NCBI RefSeq assembly: GCF_000471905.2
Contig: NW_006494942.1
Span: 200,234-264,233, forward strand
Direction: 5' to 3'
DNA length: 64,000 bases
From: Amborella trichopoda
Taxonomy: Eukaryota > Streptophyta > Magnoliopsida > Amborellales > Amborellaceae
Made by a program: the position numbers and the translations under genes. This document shows positions 1 through 11,078 of this stretch, piece after piece. The notes beneath the pieces are model-generated. The model worked only from the letters and a program-made list of their open reading frames with translations, searched no databases and was not told where the DNA came from. Position 1 is the first letter of the stretch; the number at the start of each line of letters is the position of its first letter.

Positions 1-514
1 GCGCTTATGACCGCAGCATCTACTACGTCTTGGGAGCCGTGTTTAAAGGAAAATCCTATCAGGGAGATGAAGGGGGAAATGGCATAGTGGACAACAAAGC
101 CCTCCCAGGGGATTTTAAGATGCCTTTCCCCCTTCACTAGGTGTACGGCTAGCTTGGGACTTGTTTGCCCAACACCTATACCAAAAATAGGGTGTTGGAG
201 GAAACAATGAGTCTGTTTCTCTTGAAGATTGTTGGGCAGAAGGCAATCTTCCATACTCATGGTCATGCATGTAGCATGTTCAGCAATGACCACCTCCACA
301 TGAGCCATCTCGCCTTGTTGGTTGGATGCCTTACAAACTGTGCCTTTGCCGATGAACTAAGCAAGAACTTGGATGGTGCTCCCACTACTCATAAGGAGCT
401 CATGTTCATGTTGAGCATCAAGGGCGGAGTTCTACCTCACCGCACCATCCATAGTGCTAAGCTCGAGGGGTATTTCCCTCATAGATTCGCTTAGCATCAC
501 AAGCTTGATCAAGG
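1..514. other. Unassigned sequence upstream of LTR D
   Basis: No conserved protein motif, RNA gene or repeat shared with the rest of the window was recognised here. It does not match the sequence that precedes the equivalent LTR segment in copy A (15400-16240), so homology to the LTR family starts only near 515. It may be a different transposon fragment or flanking host DNA. The open frames are short and show no recognisable domain. Confidence 0.4.
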
Positions 515-1267
515 CTACACCCATGATGATACTCGAGCAGGGAGAAAAACTAGAGAGAAGTTGTCGATCTATGAAGATGGATGCAAAAACTTCAGCAGCA
601 GCACGCCTCGTTCGAGCAGCCAAATCATGACGCTCGCATACCCGATTGACACAAAGCTAATTACATTATGTGCATAAGGTTCGAGGATATCTTAGGTCTG
701 AACCCCATGTATGATAAACGATTGGATTCACACACGGAGGCATCGAAGTTGCTGTAAATTTTAGCCACCGAATTTCCAAATTTTGACAAAAAACTCAAGA
801 CAACAAAATCTTTGTCCAAACACGAAATTGAACTACGTTTGTTGCCACACAATAGTGATGGCATGCTTAGTGTGATTCAGCAAAAAAACTAAAGAAAAAC
901 ATCAAGAAACAAGCACACTATCGTTCCAAAGTTTGCAAGATTCATCCAAATTTTGAGTCGCATGATCGTGGCCTAAAAAACATGATCCATGCCTCAAAGT
1001 TAGTATCAAATCGATCGCCATGCCTATCCCTACAAGAAAAAAATCATCTTTTGATCAAACAGGCATCAGAGCACCCCGGATCATCTACGGAAGATCACGC
1101 AAGTTCTAAGGCTGCAGCAGGGACTGTTTTTGAATTTCAGACATTGTTGGGCAAGGGCAAAGCAATCCTTTTGCACCTAATTTCAAAATTTATTATAATT
1201 AAATTAAATTGTAATTATCATCAATTTAGGTAGCTTTTGGGTATCCACCCATGTTTGGGTCCAAATC

Positions 1268-1275
1268 TATATAAA
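1268..1275 (+). promoter_or_regulatory. TATA box of LTR D
   Basis: TATATAAA stands at a position kept in every LTR copy of the family: 16998 in A (mutated to TATATGAA), 20047 in A' minus strand, 33136 in B minus strand and 57999 in C. Conservation of place and sequence in five copies supports its use as the element's promoter. Transcription would start about 25-35 bp downstream, near 1300, making the U5 part almost 2 kb long. Confidence 0.7.
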
Positions 1276-1326
1276 CATGCAAAGTCTACTTATAAAAGAC
1301 TTTTGGGTTCATACCTTCAATCATTC

Positions 1327-1332
1327 AATAAA
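1327..1332 (+). promoter_or_regulatory. AATAAA polyadenylation signal, LTR R region
   Basis: AATAAA lies 52 bp after the TATA box. Similar AATAAA or AATAA motifs follow the TATA box in copies A' and B. In an LTR this is the expected place for the signal that ends the genomic RNA, so the R region is probably about 1300-1345. Confidence 0.5.
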
Positions 1333-1409
1333 TATTTCAATTCTTGCTTAAGTTTGTGGGTGCATATTTGAGTGAGAGAGAGAGAGGAAAGAGAAGAAAA
1401 GGGTTGATA

Positions 1410-1640
1410 CCCTTTGATAAAGTAATTTTCTCTCTCCTCCTCTTTTCTCTCTCATTTCTTTCTTTCTCTTTCCTCGTCTCTATCTCCGTCTTTCTCTCTC
1501 CTCTCATCTACGTCTTTCTTTCCTATTTTGTCTCTGATCTCCTTTATCCACTTTCCTCTTTAGATTTCATTCATTGTTCCTCTCTTCCCTGTTCTCTCTC
1601 TCTGCTCTCTTTCTCCTTCTTCTCCGTTCGTGCATGGCGA
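1410..1640 (+). repeat. CT-rich low-complexity tract in LTR D
   Basis: Almost pure pyrimidine sequence (tctctctc, ctttct). The same tract sits after the TATA box in all LTR copies, with a second one before the conserved 3' end (2430-2600 here). It produces long serine/leucine/phenylalanine open frames that are not genes. Confidence 0.85.
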
Positions 1641-1737
1641 AGTCGATCGCTTGGCATGATGTTGTTTCCTTTCAGAGACACGAACAGTGAGCCTGGCCTT
1701 AACCCGAGTGGCAGGCTGGGCCTCTATCGAAGTCTCC

Positions 1738-2330
1738 TTATCTTCTTCGTCTGACACAGACAGTGGAAGCACATCGCAACCCATGTCTTCTCTCTCATCT
1801 TCTTCGTTTGACATAGACGCCAGAAGCACATCGCCGCCCATGTCTTCTCTTTCTTCTTCATCTGACCCAGACAGTGGAAGCACATCGCTGCCCATGTCTT
1901 ATCTCTCTTCTTCTTCATCTGACACGGACGATGGAAGCACATTACCACCATGTCTTTTCTCTCTCTTCTTCTTCGTCAGACACGGACGGCAGAAGCACAT
2001 CGCCACCCATGTTTCCCTCTCTTCTTGACACAGACGACAGAAGCACATCGTCGCCCATGTCTTTCCTCTCTTCTTCTTCGTCTGACACGAACAGCGGAAG
2101 CACATCACTCTCCATGTCTTCTCTCTCTTCTTCTTTGTCTGATACAAACGACAGAAGCACATCGTTGCTCATGTCTTCTCTCTCTTCTTCTTCGTTTGAC
2201 ATGGACAACGGAAGCACGTCGCAGCTTATGTCCTCTCTCTCTTCTTTTTCTTTTGACATGGACGGTAGAAGCACATTGCTGCCCATTTTTTCTCTCTCCT
2301 CTAATTCCCCTACCATGAGCGGTTGAGGCT
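1738..2330 (+). repeat. 57-bp minisatellite in LTR D, about 10 units
   Basis: The GAAGCACATCG core recurs near 1765, 1822, 1876, 1933, 1991, 2039, 2096, 2153, 2210 and 2267. Spacing is usually 57 bp, which is 19 codons, with two shortened units. Each unit runs roughly 'TCTTCTTCGTCTGACACGGA', a GGCGGAAGC core, 'ACATCGCCGCCCATG', then TCTTCTCTC. Because the period is a multiple of three, several frames stay open and mimic a repetitive protein. The same array is at 17470-18045 (A), 19025-19600 (A') and 31815-32345 (B). Confidence 0.9.
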
Positions 2331-3265
2331 AATTGCTGCTTATGTCCTTTCTCTCTTCTTACCCCCCTGTCATTGATGGAGGAGGTTCATCCCCATGCAT
2401 ATTCTTTTCTATCTCCTCTCTCATCACCGTTGAGGTTCTCTCTCCTTCCTTCTCTCTCCTTTTATTCTTCTTCCTTTCTTCCCTTTTCTTTTCTTCTCCC
2501 TCAGTTCCTCTTCTTTTCTTTTCCCATGCACGAATCAGTAATATTATGCATGTCTCTCTTTCTCTCTTTTCTTTCTTCTCTCTCTCATTTGACTAAGAGA
2601 GGCTGAGACAAACATTGCCATGGTAGTCTTGTCATCTAACAATATTGTCGTTGAGCTGGTCTTAGTCATCGTGCCCGCTTTACTGCCACAATAAGCAAGC
2701 CATTACGCCAGGCCGGTTGATGATTGTTCCGACGTCTAGTAGTATTTTTGTTGTGTCAGTCTAGTTACCGTACTCATCATGCTACCATGTCAAGTCAACC
2801 ACTTGCTGATTTAGTTGTTTATTAGTCTTGCTACCTAGTCAAAACTCCTCTGAACTACCTCTTTCCTCTTATTTCATCTATTTTTATACCCTTTCTTCTC
2901 TTAGATGTGCAAACCTGTGTACATTCGCTCAAAGATAAGGTGGGGTCGCTTTGGCCCACTTGTCTTGTAAAATTAATCATGTGTGTGCGATTGTTGAAAA
3001 AGGAGAATACATGACAAGGGAGACGATTCCGAACCAGTTTTATGATTGAGGGGCTTTCTTCATGATTTAAGAGGGCACCCACGTGAGTCAGCCTGAGTAA
3101 ATACCGAACCCACCTTAAATTCCTCTCTCATCAGGTGGTCTACCTGCCCTTGTTCTTGAGCAAGATTCTCGAGAGAGCGATCTCAAGTCCTAGGTTCTCC
3201 CAAAACCCGAGATGCATGCCGCCAAATCTTCTAGATCTGGAGGACGACATCGAGGCACCTAATCA

Positions 3266-3357
3266 GCTTGGCGACTCCACTGGGGACTTACTACCCCTTC
3301 GTCAGGCCGTTCTTGGTTGGTTAGTTTCTCCTTTGTTTTTCTATTTTCACACACCAC
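3266..3357 (+). other. Start of element 1 internal region
   Basis: This short stretch runs from the LTR end through the primer site to the first leader ATG. It matches 63064-63153 in element 3 ('cttactaccccttcgtcagg' against 'cttactatcccttcgtcaga'). Confidence 0.7.
3269..3286 (+). promoter_or_regulatory. Primer-binding site, tRNA-Arg type
   Basis: TGGCGACTCCACTGGGGA starts three bases after the LTR's terminal CA. It is complementary, with one mismatch, to the 3' end of plant tRNA-Arg(ACG), whose gene ends CCCCAGCGGAGTCG before the added CCA (tRNA sequence recalled, not searched). Ogre elements are known to prime from tRNA-Arg. Element 3 has a variant copy at 63067-63084. Confidence 0.8.
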
Positions 3358-4440
3358 ATGGCTTCTAGGTTCTCTAACCCATTCATCCGATTCGGGGATT
3401 TTCTCATCCCCGCATTCGTGAGCGTCCCCTAGGAATAAGTTCCTCGAACTTCATTCCCGACCTTCCTTTTGAGCAAAGACCGAGGAGGGACTTAAAGATC
3501 TTTAACTCCCCATCTCCTAGCTCTGGTGGAACTTCCACTAAAGCACCTTGCATGGATAGCACATCTGCTGCCACTCACAGCAAACACCTTGGCACCGACA
3601 ACTTACTTGTCGGTCGTATTGCAGAGGTACGTAGAAAGGCTTCCCAGTCCCTTGCTGTAAAAGGCAAAGAAGTTGTCATTGCCTCAGTGGGTCATCCCAA
3701 GGCTACCCCCACATTCTTGCACCACGGCACATCACGGTGGAAAACCTGGGGCTTCCACCTCTCGCACACACCATAAGGCTCATGGGTCATCCACTAGAGC
3801 CACACCTCGGGGCAACTTTTATGTTACCTCGGGGCAACTTTTATGTTACCACGAGTCAACGTCCAGGATCAGGCCTCCCAAAGAAAGGTCCTGCAAAAAT
3901 TGCGCAATTACATCTCACCACTCAGGGCAACGCTATCGCTGCGTCAATAGGTCCTGTACACGATGTGCATTTGCATCCCACCATTCGGGGCAATGCCAAC
4001 GCTGTGTCAACCCAAGTACTTGGAGGATGACCTCCTTGTCCTCCTCCTCAACACACACTTGCGCACCATGTAACGGGTAGGCTTCCACCTGTTGTCTTAC
4101 AAACACCTACTCGTAGTTCTCGGCTTCCTAAAGCCAGACCACCTGTTCGAGCCCCGGCTCAACCCCAAGTCACCCATCATCCTTCTTCAAGGGACGCACA
4201 CTCGTCGCCGTCACAGACAGCCCCTCTCCCCCGACTCAGGCGTTCTTATGAGTCAACCCTGGTTTTGCCTGTCCTCCTTCTTTGGGCAAGCACCTCTAAC
4301 CTTGGTACTTGAAGACCTTCCCCAGGAGTACCATTTTGAACCAGCCCCGTCATCTCGATCATGTCTCTAAAAGGGCTCGAGGCAAACACCTATTGGGAGA
4401 TCAAATCCTTCATTCTCTCTGGCTCAGGATGACTCCGTTC
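3358..4440 (+). pseudogene. Degenerate ORF1-like leader of element 1
   Basis: An ATG at 3358 opens a short frame beginning MASRFSNPFIRFGDFLIP, closed by TAG at 3430. Element 3 has the related, longer MASGFFNPFIRLGDFLIP frame at 63154-63294. Beyond the stop the same frame still reads PRTSFPTFLLSKD in both elements. Further blocks agree at protein level: a RIAEVR..K block followed by KG...ASVG..KATP, then a Pro/Arg-rich part with PKAR and SSR.AH..PSQT. Ogre elements carry an extra ORF1 before gag, and I infer this is its remnant. Several frameshifts and stops break it. No known domain was recognised. Confidence 0.5.
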
Positions 4441-4700
4441 CTAACCTTCATCCTTTGTCGCACCTGATGGAGATAGCTCTCTCCTGTGCAAGAAGAGTTG
4501 ACCAGTCACAGTCTCGATCGCAGTTCTGACATGAGGTCCATCAAAACCTCAAAGCCAAATGTGATAGGGTCCTGCAAATTTTGACTAGGGAAGAAACCAA
4601 GACAATTGGGCCAACTGGCTCTGATAACCCTCTCCGTCTGAACCCCTTTTACCCTCTTTAGATGATAAAGCCTGAATAAGGAGGCCACGAACCCTACACT
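4441..4700 (+). other. Spacer between ORF1-like region and gag
   Basis: No motif recognised. A minus-strand open frame across 4506-4811 overlaps the gag start and has no family features. Confidence 0.4.
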
Positions 4701-6386
4701 GTGGTTAGTGTCAAAGAAGATGACCCACCCCCTCAGCTCCCACGGTCCCGAGACCGTCGAGAACCGGTCCTCACGCGATCGACATACAAGACTCGAGTCC
4801 AATCGGGGCATGCTGACCCCTTACTGACCGATCTATCGCGTGTGACCCGTCAAGTTTGCAAGCTCTCAACTGCAGCTAACACTGACCTCCTTAGAGAAAC
4901 AATCAGTGTAATGGTTATAAATAAGCCTAACGACTCTCGGGAAGAGCGCATGTATAAATTAGTGTGCGCAATGATAGAGAAGATTAATCACATACATACC
5001 GCACGAAAATCAGCTAATCATGAGGTCGATTCCCATCAGTCAGATGATGCAACTCCAAGGAAACCCCTTCCCTTTGCCTCACAGGACAATTCTATCCCTC
5101 ACCTCGTCTCACAGGCAGATATTGATGCTATGGTCACCCATAGCTTAAAAAACCTGTAGATCCCAGGTATACAGGAAGCCGTATCCCTCTTACATTGATC
5201 TGATTCCATTTCCCTCTGACTATAAGAAAGGGAAGTTTCCCTTGTTTAGCGAAACAACATCCCCCAACCAGTATAACCCACTTCCAAGCTGCATGTCGAG
5301 AGACAGCGGCTGATGAGAGACTCCTTCTCCATCAGTTTGTTGAAACCCTTGACGGCCCGGCTTTCCAGTGGTATGCTCGACTTCCTCCAAACTCAGTACA
5401 TACATGGGAGGAAATGGAGAAGTTGTTCCACCAGCGTTTCTATGAGCTCGAGAGATAAGTTCAAACCATTGAGCTCCTCACCTTGACCCAAGATCCCGAT
5501 GAGCCCGTGGATAAATTAATATCAAGATGGAGAGATTTGATCACTCTCCATCCCAATCCCATGCCAGAGAAGGAAGCAGTTCAAACCTATGTGCAGAATA
5601 TGCGACCTGAGATTTCCCCACATGTTGAGGCCTCCAATGCGACCTCCATGTTAGGGTTGATCTCTAAATCAGTCCGCATAAAAGCCTGTCACGTCACCAC
5701 CGCAAGTCACGACAACAGTCTGCAAGCTCAGGGAACAATCGGGGCAAGGGTAGCTCTAAGACTAATACATGAGGCAACCAACCAAAAGGAGTGATCATCA
5801 CAACCGTCATGATCAGTGATCCAAAGAAGGCTCCCTCCCAAACTTTGTACCTCTCTAAAGGGGTAAACAGCGAAAGCACCTTAGGCAGACAAGCAACAAC
5901 AGTCGTACAACCGAATACCCCCATCTACAAACCTTAATCAAGATAAATTATTGGACCAGGTATAGAAACAAGGTGTACCCCTTTGAAAAATAATGGGTCC
6001 CTACATTACACTGACTGCTACTCGAACAGAACATGATCGAGCTCCTAGAGACCAAGTTCCCTGATCAAACTGAACTCAATACTCAGGCAAATTACTGTGC
6101 TTACCATCAAAGGATCAACCACCCCACATATAACTGCTACACGTTCAAAGATATTATCGAAACCCTAATCCAAAAGGGTCAGAAAAAACTTGAAGAGCTA
6201 AAGAAGGCATTCGGGGCAGCTGAAGCCTCCCACGCAGTAACGGTCCCAGAGGAAGGGGAAGCGCCTGGTCTCCTCCGTGCCTTTTTTGCTATAATTCTTC
6301 AAGAAAGCCTCATTACACCAAAACAGGCAAGTCAGCCCCAACACCTTTCTCAGGGGACTGAGGACCATTGGTGCCCGTACCATTAG
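4701..6386 (+). pseudogene. gag of element 1 (broken)
   Basis: Gag would form the retrotransposon particle and bind its RNA. An N-terminal basic/polar region (4701-5156) ends in a stop. The capsid core follows across stops, with TSITHFQAACRETAADERLL, GPAFQWYARLPPNSVHTWEE and LFHQRFYELER (about 5260-5456). After a stop at 5457 come QTIELLTLTQDPDEPVDKLI and MRPEISPH (to about 5790). These match the Ty3/gypsy gag family (Retrotrans_gag). A zinc-knuckle-like CAYHQRINHPTYNCYTFKDI lies near 6100-6160, the Tat-lineage form of the nucleic-acid-binding motif. At least four stops or frameshifts make it a pseudogene. Confidence 0.85.
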
Positions 6387-6952
6387 ATATGGGGCCACGA
6401 CCTGTGTTAATGCTCTAGTTTCTATGGTATAATCTCAAAGAAATTATAGGAATGCCAAGAGTCTTATAGAGTTCCAAAAAGTGATCCTCAAACTATTACT
6501 TCACCAGTACGAGAGGACCTCTTGACATAATTCATGGGTAAAGATGACTCAGATCCTATGAAACCCTCGACTTCCCAGCCATGGATAGTCCACCATGGAG
6601 CAAACCAAGTCACTAAGACGAGAAGCAGTACGTCAAGCTAGGGTTGTCCATAAACCCAATGAGATAAATCAACCACTGCCAATAAAAACTAGAAAAAAGA
6701 CAAACACTAAGGGCTGCTTAACGCAGAAACAAGACTACTCAACCGCTTGTTGAGCAGGAATTTCTCAGGCCTCTTCCCTCATTGCCAACTTTAATGGATA
6801 TCATTCTTGGCACGATCCTCCTTCTTTCCTCCTCCCATCAAGAGGATGTCCATGAGCTGTCTTCTCCTCAGAATACATCCAATGAGGGTAATGACGTTAA
6901 AAGCACTCCCAAATAGTCTCAGCAAGGGAAAGACCTAAAATATTCCCTGCAC
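6387..6952 (+). other. Decayed gag-pol linker of element 1
   Basis: A short block reads RTIGARTIRYGATTCVNALV near 6360-6420, possibly the distal end of gag. Beyond it no conserved domain can be followed and all frames have stops. No protease active site (D-x-G-S/A) was found here. Confidence 0.4.
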
Positions 6953-7500
6953 ATGGCCAACTCTAGTGATGACACAAAAAACTGCCCAGATCGATCTAAT
7001 GAGGGGAATAACCTTAAAACTCCCTCACTTTCTGACCCTCCTCCTTCCTCTTCTTCTGCTTCTCATCCTTCTTCTTCTATGTATCCCGCAGTTACCACCT
7101 TAAAATGTCCAGATTTCGAGGCTCTCGACAGAGAACTTGAAGGAACCAACATAAGCAGGACACACAGAGGCGATTAAAAAAGACGGACCAAGCAGCAGGA
7201 TACTTAGCAGTTGCTGATTCCCTGGTAGCTCATGCTAAGACACAACCATATTCCTCCACAAAGAAGCATAAGAAGCAAAAGCCGAAGAGACCTCTGTGGT
7301 CTCTTGAGCCCGACTTTGAGCAGAGACTGAGAGAATCAAGATGGCAGAGCTTTTGTTCTCCGGAAGCTTGCCACATGGTACAAGTCTATGAAGTATCAGC
7401 CAACGTGGGACAAACACTGCAAATACCTACGCAAAAATTCAATGATTCTTATATAGGTGCTTTGGGCCCCACAACCACTGAATCTCAATCTCCCTATGAC
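6953..7500 (+). pseudogene. gag-pol linker of element 1, shared with element 4
   Basis: A Ser/Pro-rich stretch leads into TLKCPDFEALDRELEGTNIS (about 7108-7167). This is nearly the same as the minus-strand block of element 4 near 61340-61405, which continues TLRRRLRKTLAQATG. Similarity to element 4 resumes downstream at S.TKK...PEP.FEQRLRE and EACHMVQ, to about 7410. In element 4 this linker is followed by a protease. Here RT-proximal sequence follows instead, so protease appears to have been deleted near 7440-7560. Confidence 0.65.
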
Positions 7501-7562
7501 TTGTAAACCAAACTCTTACAGCCTTTATGTTGTTCATGTTTGAGGTTGACCCTTTTGTCCCT

Positions 7563-9096
7563 TAGTTTGACGAAGGTGCAGAAATCATGACCAACCCTGA
7601 AGCCCTCTTGAAAGCAGAGATGTTAGGATCTTCAGTCTCGGCACTTGAGGTTAGCGAGAAGAGCTTTGAGGCCAATGATGAAGAATTGTTATAAGCCCCA
7701 GAAGAATGGGAAGAAGGTGATCAAGCCACAGTAGATGAACTCGAGGAGATAAATCTATGGAATGAGACTAATCCCAGACACACTTTCATCTCCGCGAATA
7801 TGTCTCTAGAACAGGAAAAATTTCACTGCTTTCTTGTGATCAAACCGGGACGTCTTTGCTTGGCATTACCATGAGATGCCTGGTTTAGACCCTCAAGTTG
7901 TCGTTCACCGCCTGGGCATTGATTCAACTATAAAACTTGTCAGAAATCAAGGAGGTTTAGGCCTAACCTCGAAATGTAGATAGATGTCAAGGTGACCAAA
8001 CGCAGACAAGAAGGCTTCATTCACGAACTCAAGTGCCCAAAATGGCTAGCAAATGTTGTTTCAGTAAAGAAGAGGAATGGTCAAATCAGGGTTTGCATTG
8101 ACTTCCACGACCTGAATATCACCTACCCCAAGGATGACTTCCTGTTGCCATTCACCGAGATGCTCATCAATTCTATGGCTCACTACCAAATCTTTTCTTT
8201 CATGGATGGATACTCTAAGTATAATCAGATACAGATGGCACCTGACGATGAGGAAGCCATTGCGTTCTTGACCCAAAAGGAGTCTTCTAATACAAATTGA
8301 TGCCTTTTGGATTGAAGAATGCTGGTGCCACATATCAGAGAGCAATGACGACCATTTTCAAAGACATGATGCACAAAGCGGTAGAATGTTATGTAGATGA
8401 CTTGGTGGTGAAATCCGAAGAGAAACACTCTCATATGAGTGACCTTGAAGAGTGTTCAAGCAATTACGCCTGCATCGATTCAAAATGAACCAGCTGAAGT
8501 GTGCTTTTGACGTGTGTTCTGGAAAGTTCTTAGGGTTCATTGTTAGACACCGAGGGCTTGAAGTTGAGACAGTCAAGATCAAGGAAATCCAAGAAATTCC
8601 ATCACCAACTACACTGCGAGTACTGCGCTCTCTTCAAGGGCATCTGGCATACATCTGCAGGTTCATCTCGAACCTCCCAGGTCGCTGTAAACCCTTTACG
8701 CACCTGTTAAAGAAAGATACCCCATTCATCTGGGAGGAAGCATGTCAGACAGCCCTTGATGACATCAAGCATTATTTACTCAATCCTCCAGTACTCTCCA
8801 CCCCGATATTGGGAAGACCTCTCATCATGTATGTGACCGCTCTAGACGAGTCACTTGGGGCATTGTTGCCGCGGAACAATGATGAAGGAAAAGAGAATGC
8901 ACTATCTTATCTCAGCCGTAGGATACAAGGGGCTGAGAAGAATTATCCCCTTATAGAAAAGATGTGCTTGGCCCTAATCTTCACAGTACAAAAGCTTCGT
9001 CACTGCTTGCACAGTCATGAAGTGAAACTTATATCAAAAGCAGATCGTCATAAATTTTCTCATGGCGCGCCCATGCCTATCAAGACGTCTTGCTAA
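7563..9096 (+). pseudogene. Reverse transcriptase and connection RNase H of element 1
   Basis: RT would copy genomic RNA into cDNA. The acidic lead-in (NPEALLKAEM) reaches YHEMPGLDPQVVVHRLGID near 7870-7926. RT blocks follow: GFIHELKCPKWLANVVSVKK, NGQIRVCIDFHDLN, FSFMDGYSKYNQIQMAP, LMPFGLKNAGATYQRAM and ECYVDDLVVKSE, with the catalytic YVDD intact at 8390-8401. The thumb and connection read LGFIVRHRGLEV, LRSLQGHLAYICRFISNLPG, TPFIWEEACQTALDDIKHYL and ENALSYLSRRIQGAEKNYPL to the stop at 9094. Frameshifts or stops fall near 7690, 7870, 7980, 8290 and 8450. Block wording matches Ogre/Tat RTs. It is a pseudogene despite the complete catalytic motif. Confidence 0.92.
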
Positions 9097-9189
9097 GTGG
9101 GTATAATTGTTGATGGAATTTGACATCACATGTCCCCTAAAAGACCATCAAATGCCAAGCCTTAGCAGATTTTCTTGTAGCACACCTCA

Positions 9190-9650
9190 TATTGAAGGAA
9201 TCTCCTTTATCAAGTGACCTCCCTGATGAAGAGGTATTTTGTGCAGAGCTTGCTCATGCGTGGGAAATGTACTTTGACGGAGCATTCCAATCTGATCAAG
9301 GAGGCGTCAGGGTGGTATTTGTCATGCCAAAAGGAGGAGTCATGACACTTTCTTCTCTCTTGCCGAGGCCAGTTCCCATATTGAAGCAGAATATTGAGCC
9401 CTTATAATTGGATTGGAGATAACGTTTGATCTAGACTTGGAGTATCTCAAGATCTATGGCGACTCTGATATCTGGTAGCTCAAAGGGATCTATGACGTGG
9501 AAAAATACCCTCAAGCCTTATCATGGTACTGCAAAATCGTATATGGCCCAGTTTGAGGATGTATCCTTGAGTCACAACCTCAGGAAGCTAAAACTCGGGG
9601 CTACAATGCAATTATCCTCATCAGGACCCACGCGAGACATATTGAACTGA
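9190..9650 (+). pseudogene. Second (archaeal-type) RNase H region of element 1
   Basis: WEMYFDGAFQSDQGGVRVVF (about 9268-9327) is the opening strand of the extra RNase H domain of Tat-lineage elements, with the first catalytic Asp in YFDGA. EQNIEPL* and DLDLEYLKIYGDS follow in shifted frames, matching the usual middle of the domain, where the second acidic residue lies in GDS. This domain sits between RT/RNase H and integrase in Tat elements. It is disrupted by stops near 9405 and 9478. Confidence 0.7.
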
Positions 9651-9799
9651 AAACCGAGGAAGACGCAGATGATGAGAGAAGTCTCTTCCCCAAGTGCAGT
9701 CCCTATCCATTCGGAGCACTTCTATCAGCTAAAGAAGTTACTAAGACGGAACACAAATTGACAAGGAGTTAGGGAGCTAAGGTTCAAAGCCAGGAACCA

Positions 9800-11078
9800 G
9801 AGTTCTACGACCCAATATGCACAGAAATTGAACAAGTTGAAGATTGGAGAGAGCCCATCACTAATTTTCTAAAGACATGGTAGATTATGGAGGACCGTGC
9901 CGAGCGCAACAGCATGCGTCGAATGTCTACCAAGTATACCCTTCTTGAAGGAGAGGCTTTCTTTAAATCGTCATTTGATGGCATTCTTCTTAGATGTGTG
10001 GACGCACAAGAAGCAAATAAGGTCTTGGAAGAAGTACACTCAGGCATTTGTGGATTGCATCAGCCTGGTCCCGAGCTCTATGAATGAATATGCAAATTGG
10101 GGTACTATTGGCCTTCGATGATTGCTGATTCCTTAAATTATGCTAAGAAGTGACAGGTTCGCCAAATCCATTCATGCCTTATTCATTAGGCTCTAGAGCC
10201 CTTACACCCTACGGTGGCATCATGGCACTTCTCACAATGGCGAATGGACATTGTAGGGCCTATTGGCCCTCCTTTAGAAATGGGCCATGTCTTTATTCTA
10301 GCTGCAACAGATTACTTCTCCAAGTGGGCTGAAGCGATCCCCCTTAAACAAATTCCTGGGACCACAGTAGCTAATTTTGTGTGGCATCACATCATATATC
10401 GGTTTGGAGTTCCTGACTGGATTATATCGGACAATGGCCCTCAGTTTAAAAGTCATCATATTGATCGCTTAGTTAATCAATTCAATTTCAAATGGAGTTA
10501 CTCAACTATGTATCACCCTTGAGCCAATGGATTAGCCAAGGTCTTCAACAAGACCATATGCAACGTTTTAAGGAAATCGGTATCAAAGACGAAGAAGAAC
10601 TGGCATGAGAAGCTTATCACACTACCCCACGAAATGCCACTGATTCCAGTCCTTTCTCCCTCGTCTATGGGGATGAAGCAGTTTTACCTCTTGAAATTCA
10701 AATCCCTTCATTACGTATCGCTATACATCAAGGACTAACCGAGATGAGAGAGTCAAACTTTGGTATCAAGAATTTGATGCACTCGATGAAAAGAGGTTGG
10801 AGGCTCAGCAGAACCTCTAACTCAATCAAGGGAGAATGAAGAGAGCCTTTAACAAGTCAGTCAAAGTTTGCTCAATCCGCTGTGGGGATCTAGTTCTAAC
10901 CGTCAAAGGGCCGATTGTTATGCATGGGAGGTGTAAAGGGAAGTTTGAACCCAAGTGGGAAGGTCCCTTTATAGTCAATAAATTTTCACCAAATGGAGCC
11001 TACATACTGGCACATCTTGATGGAGAGGAGGCAATGCCCCCTATCAATGGGCGATACCTAAAAAAATGCTACCCATGA
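9800..11078 (+). pseudogene. Integrase of element 1, damaged active site
   Basis: Integrase would insert the cDNA into the chromosome. The N-terminal part reads YTLLEGEAFFKSSFDGILLR and VLEEVHSGICGLH. The catalytic core has WRMDIVGP (first Asp at 10247-10249) and FGVPDWIISDNGPQFKSHHI (second Asp at 10430-10432). The block that normally carries the third acidic residue (ANGQAEA in relatives) reads ANGLAKVFNKT, with Lys (AAG 10538-10540) where Glu is expected and a stop just before it. The C-terminal part is a well-kept 80-codon frame ending WEGPFIVNKFSPNGAYIL and YLKKCYP (10836-11078). The copy is inactive. Confidence 0.9.

Larger units (their letters stand above)
515..3265 (+). repeat. LTR D: 5' LTR of element 1, left end missing
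   Basis: Colinear with 16240-19014 (copy A), 57250-59441 (copy C) and, on the minus strand, 19015-20770 and 30564-33880. Shared landmarks in order are the 'gagagaaaactagatagaag'-like segment, a TATA box, a CT-rich tract, the 57-bp minisatellite, a second CT-rich tract, and a conserved final 200 bp with repeated 'gagagagcgatctcaa'. The 3' end is ACCTAATCA, ending in the expected CA, three bases before the primer-binding site. The 5' end is truncated or lies beyond the homologous stretch. Confidence 0.82.
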
